The notes below the pieces were generated by a model that was given only the letters and a program-made list of their open reading frames with translations, had not been told where the DNA came from and did no database searches. From Echinococcus granulosus (Eukaryota; Platyhelminthes; Cestoda; Cyclophyllidea; Taeniidae), in the NCBI RefSeq assembly GCF_000524195.1, contig NW_020170454.1:1-64000 (forward strand): a stretch of 64,000 nucleotides of DNA, read 5' to 3'. Both the position numbers and the translations under genes were made by a program. Shown here piece by piece: positions 1 through 12,418 of the stretch. Position 1 is the stretch's first letter; each line of letters begins with the position of its first letter.

Positions 1-2096
1 CCGCGGCGGTTAATTCTACTTGTTTTATTTTAAATAAATGATTTTAGTTTTTGTCGGTATTTTGAATCACTTTCCATCTGTTGGGTTGTGTTCGTTTTCT
101 TGATTGGCGTTGTTAATTTTTCTTGGGTGGGTTTCGGTCTTTGCTGTTATCTTTTTTTGTGTTTAGAAGGGGGCTTGGTTCGAGGCTTCTGTACTTTCCG
201 GTGTGGTGTCCTGCTTTTTGCTAGTAATCGTACCGCAGCGTGTGTTTATGTTTGAGTTCGCCACTTGGACTGCCGTGGGGTTGCCGGGACTTTATATCCT
301 TCGACCTACTGTTTTTAAGGCTTGGATGCAGGTGGTGAAGTGCCGCCGGATCCTGTGGTTTAAGTTGTGGGGTCCCCCTTGCCGTTGCTTCTGGTTCCAC
401 CTCTGTGCGTGTGTGGGTCATTTCAAGGCGTCTCTGTGTGGCACCTTGCTGTTGATGATTCCCTGCTAGCGTCATCTCATTTTGAAACTAGACCTGTCGT
501 GGCGTGTGGGGTAGGCTGGTGGTTCTGTGTTGGTTCTTTCCATCCATCGTCCCATAAGTACGAGGTCTAATCCACGCAGCCTTAATGTTGCAGATGCGCC
601 CAAAGCCTATCCCGTTCAGTCGCTATTCGCTGTCCCGTTTATTCGTGAAGCATCAATATCGCTAGCGGTACGCTGTCTTCAAATGATTTTTTGAACCAGT
701 GGAAGTCCTTAACATCCACCGGTACCTGTTCTCGTGCTCGTGTAATTGTTTTCTCTCATGCCTGCTTTCAGGCTGTCCGCTTTGGTCCACTTGTGTGGTT
801 AGAATGTTTTACGCTTTAACCCAAAAGTCTTCTACTTACTTTTGTGTTGTCAGGTCCACGAAACTGATCGTGGAATTACTAATACCTACCAGAGGTCTTA
901 TGGAAGTAAATGGAATGTAAGCCATAGCCTCACTTCGATTTTATTTGCAATTTCGGACCTCAGCTATGCTGACACTTTCATCGATAGCTATGATACTTCT
1001 GTTGAATTGAATGCAACTAGGCGGATTTGGCGGGCTTGCCGCCCCTTCTATCTCACAAGAAATTGAGGAATATGGAGTGGAGTGGGTTATGATCCACCAA
1101 AATTCCATGGTATTGCTCCATAGTGTCAAAATAATTTGGATGCGCATCTGTTCTCGTTGTAGCTCTGTAGAGCCTAGACACGGTGGCGAAAGTCAAGTTC
1201 GTCAGTGAAAACGGTGCTTTGTTAGCTGACGACAAAACCTCTGTGGGAAACAGCTGGTTTACGTATCGATGCGCATACCCAAACACGGCCGTCTGCCGCC
1301 TGAGTCATGGCTACCTCACAAGACATCACCAAATATGTATTGGTCATCCCAAGTGTCCTGACTGACTGTCATAGTGGCGACACGGCCGGTGCCTGCATGG
1401 GCTCGGCCTGCGGCTCTTCTTTCACAACCCATTCGTGTGCGTACGCTCCAACGTCCCTAGGTGAGTACTTTCAGTGGATGTATACACTCTAGAAATTGAA
1501 ACAGCCTTAAATAATGTTTCACCGTCCACGCGAGATTTGGCGGGTGAAAATGACGTCGAAATGAATGAGTGTTTGAATGTTTCCTGAATGGGTTAATGAG
1601 TGAAATTCTCTCATGGCTTTATAGCTAGCTCTTCGAAGAAATACTAATGAATGCTGGAAGCAAACTTCAGACTGGTAGCTATCAAGACTGCTCCAAATTT
1701 AGGTGGCTTTTCAACACCAACTCTACTGGCAATAATTGTTCCTAGACGCGACATCCTACTTAATACATTAAGTAGGCAAGTCTAAAGACCGAAAATACAT
1801 TGTTGACTTGATGCCAGCAGACCAGCGGCCTTACCGATAGGCGCGTTTTCTGTGTTAGAAATCTACCCGCTTGAACGCCTACGGTAGTTCATTACCCACT
1901 GATTAACTTCCCCTCCCCAACCCAGAGTTTCCCAGCCAAATAACCAACCGACTAGAGAACACCCATCGAACCAGTACTGAATCAGAAAGGAGTAGCCAAA
2001 TAAATGAGTGTTTACATGAAAGAAAGGCAATGTCTAGGTAAGCTTTGAACCGTGAAAAAGGTAGCATGTGTATATGTCATGAGGAATAGCCAGTGT
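1..2096. other. intergenic, no recognisable gene
   Basis: Only short overlapping open frames occur here on both strands (the longest under 90 codons). None shows a recognisable motif or consistent splice-phase partners. It lies downstream of the minus-strand ERM-like gene and may include that gene's 3' untranslated region. I see no RNA gene or obvious repeat. Confidence 0.5.
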
Positions 2097-5000
2097 TTAG
2101 AGTGCTTCAAAGAGATCAACACGCTTCTTGGTGTAGCCGCTTTGGATGACCTTGAGAGAGGAAAACTTGGGATCCTGACCCGGACCACGGGAAGCTTCAA
2201 CACCAGCGTAGTAGTCGGGTACTACCATTCGAGGATCTGCGGTTCCACGTGGGGGCACTTTGGGCTTCGGTTGAATTGGTGGTCGGTAGGCTAGTTGAAC
2301 ATCCTCTGGTTCGACCAACTGTCCGTGAATTCGACCTTAAGGCGAAAGGAAAACAGTCCATAACGAAACAAAGTGTAGTGCGATAGCAGATTTAACTATG
2401 AGAGGTAAAAATATCAAAGAAATCAACTGCAAGAACTTTGCTTCCGTCCGGAGAGTAGTCTTGATGCAAGCTACTCCCATGTGACGTCCAGAGCAGAAGG
2501 GTGACCAGGAGGGGAGCTTTTTCAGGTACCATCCGATTCTGCTTCTACACAGGCTACAGGGGGCCCCACTTAGGTCACCTATACTACTAATCTCCCAGTA
2601 ATTAGCATAAATAGAGACTCGAGTTCAACGTCTTCAGGAATAAACCAGGTGTAGGAGGAGATGAGGGACCATCTCTGGGAATGATTCAAGTAGATGTACC
2701 CTTGGCGAACTGGTCGGATGGATCTTGTCCAGGCGTGCGAAGAACGTGTTTCCAAACATTTGGTGAAGTTACTAAGCCTGGAGGATCCATTTCCTCGCTG
2801 CCACGGCCGTCTGGATAACCTAGTCCACCCTGAATGGAACCTGTGGACGTTGGTGGCGGCTGGGTAGGAGCGAGTGGGTTCATTGGACGATCTGTAAAGT
2901 GGATTAAAAAAACGGTGCCATGAATGAGAATGCCACTGGCAACATTTCAGAAAATTTATAAAGCCACCAACTATTACTCCCAGGCGCACCCAGCTCCAAG
3001 CGTCATCTCCACCTCTGATCGGCTCATGAATCAATTATTTAACTCATCCCTTTATCCATCCAACTAGTGGTTATTTTTATACCAAAAAAAGCTTAAGAAA
3101 TCCATCGGTCGCATACCAGGGAACTTTGGATAGGCATCTGGATTGTAAGTAGCCGGTTTCTTGGAAGCGTCACTTGTGAACGACTTTGGCTGATTCATAT
3201 GATTGAGGAGAAGGGATTCGGGCAAATCTGGCATCGTGGATTGTGGCGGATCCAACTGTTGCTTGTTGCCACTGGGGTAGGGATGTTCCACATATCCATG
3301 GACCTCCGTTTCCGATGACGAAGTCACTGAATTTGGCGTTGCATTTTGAGCTGCTGAAGGTTGTGGAAGTGGCTGCTGCCGCGGCTGCGATGGTGTGCTT
3401 TTATCTAGTGATACATTAGGAATCACTGATTACTTGGTAGTCTTTGCTACCGGCAATTCAAAAAATCTAGCGTCCACTAGGAACAAGGGTAGGCATAATG
3501 CTCTGGAGTGGTTCAGCCGTGCCAGTGATGATCTCGATCGTAGCATTTCTAGTCCACCACCACACCAGTTCTGTGAATACCTCATTCACCGTGAGGAATG
3601 CCTAATTCCATTGTGAAATTGCAGACGACACAGGCAGCAAGCACCTTAAAAATATGATCTCAGCTGAACACGTTTGCTATCAGACCCTCAGAGGAAAATC
3701 AACCACTTCAGCTCCAATAATGCCATCCACTGTCGTTAGACTTTTGACCAGTTAAAAGTCACGCAAGACTTAAAAAACTGTAAATTATTTCAGACCAAGA
3801 AACTCCGGTAGGTCACACACTTGTAACGTCAGTTTGAGACAGTAAGGTCAAGGCAAACACATATGCAATGCTGGTAATAAAAAGCAGTAAAGAAATACCA
3901 CAAATCTCATCAGACACTTGAGCTAAAAATGCATTTTGATAGCTACTCCTAGTTGCAGTGACTTGTGTTTCTGTGTAACCAAAATATTTACACAAAAATA
4001 TTTAAGAAGTTGGGGCCAATCAATCGCACCTATCGGAAACCAATGTAATTGACCCAATTCAGTGTCAATAGAACTCCATGGCTGTCTACTTATAATGGAA
4101 TAAGTAGCTGATCATGGATCAGAAACGGTTGAAGGGCATAAGTTTTCTGTGCGCCGGATTGATTGCACAGTTACGCAGTGAGATGACGGAATGAAGCAGC
4201 AAGCGAGCAAACAATGAAAAACGACGAATTAATTGTGCCAAAAAGGCAGGGTGGTAGATTCGCGTACCCCCACCACACACACAAACGCAGACACACGCAC
4301 CAACCCGGAGCGAGAAAAGGCATTGAGTAAGGCAGGGGCGTTTGAGTAAAATAGGCTCGTTGTGTCGGTGGCACACAGGATGTCTAATCAATAAGGCGTC
4401 AGGAGAGTGACACGACACCTTAGAAGTGCTTCGCCTCCAAACTCGATCAAATCTACCTCTTCTAATTCACAGCGGCAAGCCCTGCCAACGCCTTGCCTGA
4501 CTTTCATGAAGAAAATTGTTTTTCTTTTTTACATTCAAAACACAAAAGGCTTATTTTGGACTAGGGAAAAAGATAGAGTTGATTAGACTACGACCATTCT
4601 CACAAAAATTATTTAAATCAAGCTGCGCCAAAACTTAATGAGCAAACAGAGGCCCTCAATTAGAAATTAAGTATGATGAATGAGTCGCAAATGCAAGCTA
4701 ACTTGTAAGGTCCTTCAAAAAGTGGGAAAATGTGGCAACAGACTCATTACCAATCAAAAAAAACAATGTTAAACGAAACAGAAAGCCGCATGTCCCTGTT
4801 AAAATCATTAGAACTAAAAAGTAGCAGAACCCTGGGTGCAATTTTATCCATCAAGGTGATTGCACAAAGTGGTGTGCTTAAACACATGATACTGCTACGA
4901 TGATTGAAAGGTCTAATTCGTAAAAACTCTAGCCGATATCACATTTACAAGTGGAAAATTGTTTAACAAATCAATTGGATTCGCCAAACTCTACCGAAGC

Positions 5001-8000
5001 TTCCAAATTATGCGATTGATAAATTTAGGTTTCTAACTTCACCTCAGATGAGTAAACTTCAGAAAAAAATTGATAAAGAAAACAGGGTAATTTTAGCAAG
5101 CGCCCTGATTCCCACTAAAAGTGAAGGCCATGTAAAAGAAACAAACGCCAATTCGGATCGAGTGTGCTTACCCTGATCATCTTGTTGTGATATGATTGAT
5201 GCATTCCACTCTGGAACGGAACCTGAGAGGAACAAAGAGGTATATGAGCTAGAGTGTATGCAGGTCAGAAAGCATGTGGAGGAATAATTCGGTAGGTGCA
5301 CTAAGTGATTCTCAAACAGTCTACTTAACCTACAGTTGGAAACTGATTCAAAGATAATTCCCGAAAAGTGTCGACGAAGAAACCCCGAAAATTAAGATAC
5401 CTGCAGTGGTCTTTGTCGAACAACCGAGGCCAAGGTGAAGCAAACCAACTGTAGAAGCTTAATGATGGAGAAGTTTTTCGCAAACAATATCACGCCCAAT
5501 TGCGCTTACCTTGACCACCCTTCTGTGAAGGTTTGGACGATGAATTCCACTTCGGCACGGAAGCTAATGATGGCAGAGATATAAAGGTCAAATAGTGTGT
5601 GTGTGCTGATTGAAAACAACTGTGCGAAAATAATCTGACAAACACTATGAGTAATTCCCAAACCACCCAACAAATTTGCATCTTGAAACAGATTTCAAGT
5701 GAAATAATTTGCGAAAAATATTTACGAAGGAACTCGGGTAATTTCAAGAAGTCCCACGGTTTGTAATGGTTGTTAATTAACACCAAGGTCAAGCGAACAA
5801 ATAAACAAACAGACAAGCCAATCAGAAACGTATTGGTCGAGCAACTTTTACCAAGCTACATTACAACCGACTGTGCTTACCATGATCGTCTTTCTGCAAG
5901 GGTTTGGACGGCAGGGTCCACGGGGGCACAACTGTGAGAGATGGAGACACAGAGGCCGAAATTAGACTCAACTAGTGAAATCTACTTGTGAGATTATGGG
6001 TTTTTTATCAGATCCTGGGCAAATAAAAGAGGTCAATGCTTAGGAAACACACATTTCTAGCAGGGGTTGAAATCTCATGGGAGAATCGACCATTACAACC
6101 GGGTTGTTCGGTTGTGCTAATACCACACCACCTGTCATTCGTCTTGGCCCATTCAACTGCCGCTCAAGGGTTAGATAAAACGCAGACCCATCGTATGCTA
6201 TCTTAAGCTTGACCAGTCCATTTACGATACAATTTGGCTTGATAGACAACATGTGTAACATATGAGAGCAGGTAAGAAGACCGACACGTCCCATAGATAT
6301 GGCACTGGTGGCGAAAGCAATAGTGCAACCGGAGCACACCGCTGTCAACTAGCCCAATTTCAATCCATCTATCACATGCGTGTGAAGTGTGATCTGGTTG
6401 GAAATCACCTGCCAAACCGATACTTTTCAAATCATTGAATTGTGCCCTCACTACCCAGCCACACCCTCTTTTTTTAAAAAAATGGTTGGTTTTAGACTAT
6501 TAAATGCAATTGATAAATGGGTAAAAAATATCTACAATAGTCAAAGTAATGTCACGGGGCATTAACCACTTCCAGCCTACACTCCCTCACCTTCCAGTTT
6601 AGCTGGTAATTAGGATCAAACTCAATTAGGCAAAGATTGACGCATAGCATGCACAATTGAGGAGGCTGAACAATTACTCAAACCATAATATTACAGGAAC
6701 AATCCAAACCTTGTTTAAATTTATCACCATTTCTTTCTGATCCCGAGTCGATGTCTGAACAGTAATCGTCTGATCGGCTTGTCAGCGTGCCACCAATACG
6801 GATCGCTAAAAAGTGGAAAAAAAGGGTATTTAAAAGAATTCCCAATTTCCGCCACTCCTCAAAGTGACATTGCACACACGTGATTAATTTGTTTGAATAG
6901 GTGTGATAAAACAAAAGCTAGCACCTCAACAACCCGACCATTGTATTTTTTAACAGTAGAAAGGCAAAGAGAATATGCAATACAATCAGTGTTTCAACCC
7001 ACCAAAATTGCCACGATAACGATGTGGTCGGTCCGTGGGTTCTAAAAGCAATTATTCAAATTGTTAGATTCGAGCCTCCCACGGGTGGGTGCTAGCTATT
7101 TGTTAGGAAAAGACACACACACTACATTACCTTTCTCTTTGAAGAAGTCCTACAAAATTAAAGGATAAGCATACATGTAAATTGACAAAATCTGTCACGC
7201 ATTCAAAATTCTAGCAGTTGCCTTACTGAAAAAAAGGTTCACTGAAGTGGGTATACGAGAGAGGGTCATGTCTTGAAGGAGCGGGTGTCTTCTAATGATC
7301 TCAAGTTAGATTGCGAGGCATTTTGCTGCAGTGGAATGGTATCCGTTTTAAGCACACGTGCCTATGAGGGCGTGGTCTGTCTTCCACAAAAGTACATCTA
7401 CTATAAAGCTGCTTCGGCAGTAGTGTGCCTTCTGGCACCTCCAAACGCCAAAGTTGGTGCGGTGTTGGCAAACTCACTCAAAAGAAAGCATTATCGCAAC
7501 ATTCACTGCCTGAATATTACGTCAAAACGACACAGAAGGAAGGCGTATAAGTCTGCAGATGGCCAGATTTTTGGAAGGCTATAACCTCGAGTCCTGTATT
7601 ATGACCGGAGATGAACAAACCGAAGTTACCCAGCGGCTTACGATCATGGCTTGAGAATACTTTCAAAAGATGATTGTCTTTGTAGAGAATAGTCAAGCCT
7701 TTGGCGCTACCCTTCAAATGATTATTTTTCTGGCGTAATCTGCCCAACAAGGGGCGGGATATTATAGGATCTCATCCCAATTCCATGTTGGGATTGATAA
7801 AAATTCATGGAAAAACTTGGTAGTCGAGGAAGAAGGGTCACTATGGAGAGAACACTATGCAGCAGCAATATTTTTCAAAATTGTGTGTAAGAATAAATGG
7901 AACTCCCCAGCTCATGTCAGCTCTGCTAATTATATTTCAGTCCTCTTGTGGGATTGTAATACATAAGTCTTATAATGTCTTTGGCAAAGGCTCAGGCGCT

Positions 8001-11000
8001 ACACTCATGCTTTGATTTAAAGTAGTTCAGATACGCAGATATGACGTTGAGACCTTTCTGTGCCAAATTAAAGTAGATATTTATGGAATTCCACCTCCCA
8101 CTCATACTCAAAAAACTAATAAACTAAACGACCTTGACTTACCTGCTCCAGAAAGACGCGGATTTGCGCGACACGGTGCTGAAGCAGACGGGTTTCATCG
8201 GTCGAAGGAACGTTGAGTGAAAGCTTTATCTCAATACCTCGGGCCTGTCGAAGCTGGTCCTTCACTTGCCATGCTGCATACTCGTAGTTTGTTGCCCGAC
8301 GGGGTAATTCTAGTTCCAATTCAGTGATTTGTTGCTCCAGTGCCAACAACTCCATCGGAGTCAGTTTGTGTGGTCTGTAGAGTGACGAATAGAAGGGAAG
8401 TTCAGTTACTGACCTACCAGAAGCATTAAACGGGCCAAACTCATTGACATTAACTTTGAGATTATGGCGTGTCAAATTTAATTAATAACCATTTCAAGAC
8501 TTATGAATTTCAAAAATTGAATGTCTGTGATTAGAAATGCCTTTAGTAGGGAGACAATTCAGAGGGTTTTCCAATCACAACGATTCTCTAGAAACTACCA
8601 ACAAAAGAGGAGAGGAAGGAGAAACAAGTTGTAATTAAGCATTTCAGGAAGCTGCTGTCATTAAGTTTCCAGACATTTCACAGGTAGAAAATTTGTCGCA
8701 AAGCAACTAACATATATGCCTTTCGCCATGTTAGGAAAGACGGTGTTTGACTGTGAGTAGATCGGAAGTTTCCACATTTCTGTTGGCAACGTTTAAGGCA
8801 AAGAGGATGGGTACCAGTAACTCCTGTCTGAGTGTGCCATGTGACAAACTATTATGCAATTCAGCGCAAGATTTATCACCTCGGTGCAAATCTGGTTACC
8901 AAAATTGACATCTCTCTATTACTGGCAAAAAAAATAGGCCCAGGGCACAAATTTGTCTCCACTGGAAGATTCACCCAACATGGATATGGGGGTCCCAAAC
9001 ATTCATCTATAGTTATTCTAGGAGGGAGGAGGAGAATGAGGAAAGCGCACTGAAAGTGTTTCATGGATGGACGATTAAATGTGTTGAATGAAAGTTGGAT
9101 GAGTATTAAAATCGGCCTACATCATCGAAGTGTAGGAATGCTTGAACATAATGAAAGTAATGAGTTTTTGCCAAACTCCTAAAGTCGTAAATCTCAACCT
9201 GTTAGGGATGAGATCGAGGGAAATGATTGAACACCTCCTAATACCAGTTGAGAATAAAAGAAAGCAGGTTTGCGAAACTGACAATTGTCAAGTGTCAAAA
9301 CAAATCTTGCACTATCAAAAGAATGGTGTCAGTCGTATAGAAATGAAAAACACGAAGGACTCGTAAAAGGACATAAAGACATTTCTTTCACCATCACTTC
9401 CCATACCTTAGAGTTGAGAGAGCAAGTTTTCGAACAGCTACTCTGGGACGGGAATGCAACCCTCATAAATAATTTCCTGCAGCGATAGTATTGAAATAGG
9501 TTCTTCATCAATTGTGACAATGTTTCTCTAAACAAGGGAAAGAATAAAACGAAGACTGGAACGGTGCCTGACCTAACCCTAGCTGGCGAGAGGTATGAGA
9601 AATGCACACAGTTAGCGAGTGTATGACAATCACCCAACAGCAGCTAAACGCACAAAGGTTACATAAGAGGTAGAAATGGAAATTACGCAACGAATGCAGA
9701 TGACCTTCAGAAGGTCCTCAATTTCGAAAGCACCGATGCATCATATTGGTTCCCGAAAAAATTCATCACATCCTATTCCATGTGGCTTTGTCAAAAGTAT
9801 TACTCATTGAAGTGAATTGACAAATATTGCAAAACTTTTTCTCTTTCGCCTTGGGTATATTGAGGTCGTAGCCTAGCTTTTTGTCTAGTTTACCGTCTGC
9901 TTCTCAATAAAACTGAAGAGAGAAACACAGTAAAATTATTTTGTATGAACATCACAGCCTTCATTCCGCGCAGCTCCTTTCATTCTGGTACGTTATGAAT
10001 TGGAAAAAAAAGACTTGAACAGAGGAAATGGGTGGCAGTGTATAAAGACAAGTAGGAAATCAAAAGCACGGTTAAGTAAATCAGCACCTTCATCTCCCTA
10101 GTGAATCTGCATTATGGATGAATATTTAGTCGGGATGAAAACGAAACAACGTCACACTTCTACTATCATTATTCAAACCATAATCCCTTATCCTCATAGC
10201 AACAATGTTTCTAAACCATTAAACAAGTCAAAACTGAGGTTAAGAGGTTGAGATTTAGACCCGGGAAATATACGAACGCATACCCTTACCCCCCTTTAAC
10301 ATAGGAAGCAAAATTTAAAGGAATTGTTTATTTTTTGCCCTACGTTCATCATTTAAGTGTAATCCTCGTCTTAAAGCTACATTATAGAGGGAAATTTAAT
10401 TAGCCTAAACTGAATGGAGGCAGATTCATTAACCCACTTCATTGCCACTTCACTAATCACCGGTTCAAGGTGGGTGTAATTCACCGCTTAAAATGGACAA
10501 AGAGCCTCCAAGACCATGTCTACAAACGTGAAACGAGAGGATTCCCTTACCAACTAATTATGGCTTTCATCCTGAATGAAGCATTCTCGATTAAGAATAA
10601 AAAAACGCACCTCATTCGCATACTTGAATTGCTCTCGGACCGACGCACATATTTGGAGGAGACGTCGCCCTTCCTCCGACGCGCGTAAAGCTCCTTACTG
10701 CCTTTAAAGAGGCTCTCCAAAAGGCTGCATGTCTGCGAATTCTGCACGAAGAACGTGGTAACCTTGAAAGAAGAAAAGGGAGCACCGATATCGCATGAAT
10801 GGAGGTCGATTGACCGATAAAATCAAACTGTTTGAGAGAGCAAGTACAGAAACTGGGTAAAAATTAACACAATCACGGTAAGAAAACTAGAAGAGACCAA
10901 AGCATTTGTTTGCTTCGTTCAATGTCAAAAAATAAGTAAACCCTAGTGCTTGTCAAAACCTTACAAAAAACAAACCACTTCAAATTGATCTTTTTAGCCA

Positions 11001-12418
11001 AAACCAACGTAAATATCTAGGATTTCTTATAGCCCAATGAACCAAGCTCTCAAAAAGATATTTGTAACAGACCATTAAAAAGGAAGTAACTAATTTTACT
11101 TAAAAATAATTATAAGGGTTTGAGCAGCAGCCATTGCATCCCAAACTGCATGTTTATGGTATTTTTTATGACTCCCATAATGCAGTCCAAAGTAAGGTTT
11201 GTGGAGTGCAAACCCTGTGACTAAACTTTAACACGAACCGCTGGTAATACCAACGAAAGCGCCAGACCAGCAGGGGTGTGGATATTTAAAAAGCTTGTTT
11301 TTGACAGGAGGTTTTACTCCGCAAAATTAACTGTTTTGTGTGGGGAACCAGAATAGAAAGGGACTTCGGACTCATTTTCTAGAATAAAATCTAAGCGAAG
11401 ATTTGAATATATCCTTCACAATTTCTGCACTAATCAATATCAGGGTTTAGTGAGACTGATATTCGAGTAATCTCTCACAAGACACAAGTGAAAGTCATAT
11501 GCGGAGTCATAAGGCTAAGAACACCTTGTTAAGCATACTGGCATAAAGGTCCAACTTATGATATATTATGGAATGAGTAAAAAACCAAAAGTTATTTCCG
11601 CACCTGTTTGGGTTCATGAACGAGAGCAATTTCAATCTTGTCATCCCAGGCACTGAAAGAGGCTATATCCGACCAAATATATCGTTTTGTTGGTGGCTTC
11701 CTTAAAGATCAAGGTAGCATTAAGTCCATTTTGTGGGCCATTAAGGTAATTTTGTCACGTAGGTGCTCACCTACCTTTTACTATCATAGACATTAAGTCC
11801 AACAGCGTCTAAGCTGATCCACTGTCGACCTTGATTTTTTGTCTCCACCTCAAAAATTGAGGCTCCATAAAGTTCCACATCCTGAGCAATATCCAGATAT
11901 TCGACGATCGCATCGAGGAATGAGGTGTCCCGGAGTTTAAGATGCCACTTTGAAATTCGCTCTTCCCACTCAGTAATGGACAGGTTGTGGTTGTCAAGAG
12001 TGCTAAATAAACAAGCACATTAATTAGTCAAATAGCCCCACTCAAGCTGTAACAGTTAAACTCTATATTAGACACAAGACTTGGTATTTTTGTCCCAATG
12101 CAATTCAAAAATAATATGCTATCAAAATCACCTCTTTGGCAGGAGATCCTTGACCGGAGGCACGGGATTCCTAAGAGACTGTGCAGGACCGAATTTTGCT
12201 TGACAGGCATATGCAGCCAAATAGACAGCAGTTTCAGGAGGACAAAAAATTTTTTCACTAAGAATAGCACTGTAAACCTGTAAGAAGTTAGCGCCTTAAT
12301 AGAATAATGCATTGAAAAGGAAAAAAACTTGCAAAAAAATACCTTATTGAAAAGGCGCTTTATAAGATCCTCGTTTCCCGCCATATTCCTGTGATCAAAC
12401 GACATGGTTTCGGAAAGT
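2097..12418 (-). CDS. ERM/merlin-like FERM-domain protein, 5' end not found
   Basis: ERM/merlin proteins link the cortical actin cytoskeleton to the plasma membrane. Exons in transcript order, with matching phases: 12418-12343, 12277-12132, 12002-11775, 11700-11604, 10762-10611, 8374-8143, 7149-7131 (19 nt), 7041-7003, 6805-6710, 5931-5881, 5563-5510, 5222-5172, 3425-3117, 2891-2700, 2335-2097; about 660 codons. FERM lobe F2 is clear ([23 protein letters not shown], then SITEWEERI). F3 follows ([51 protein letters not shown]). The last 23 residues match the ERM actin-binding tail: [22 protein letters not shown], stop. A short helical segment (8374-8143) and Pro/Gln-rich exons replace most of the usual alpha-helical rod. 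No F1 lobe or start codon was identified, so the 5' end is open. The acceptor at 3425 has a poor pyrimidine tract. Family certain; ezrin/moesin versus merlin assignment is not. Confidence 0.8.
5172..5931 (-). repeat. three tandem repeat exons in the ERM-like gene
   Basis: Exons 5931-5881 (51 nt), 5563-5510 (54 nt) and 5222-5172 (51 nt) are all phase 1-1 and encode related 17-18 residue units: [33 protein letters not shown] and [16 protein letters not shown]. Each ends with a GTAAGC donor. They look like internal exon duplications, and any one can be skipped without a frameshift. Confidence 0.75.

Noticed and set aside
2579..3034. 151-codon minus-strand open frame
   Set aside because: Different frame from the ERM-like exon at 2891-2700, which has matching phases with its neighbours and Pro-rich composition consistent with the adjoining exons.
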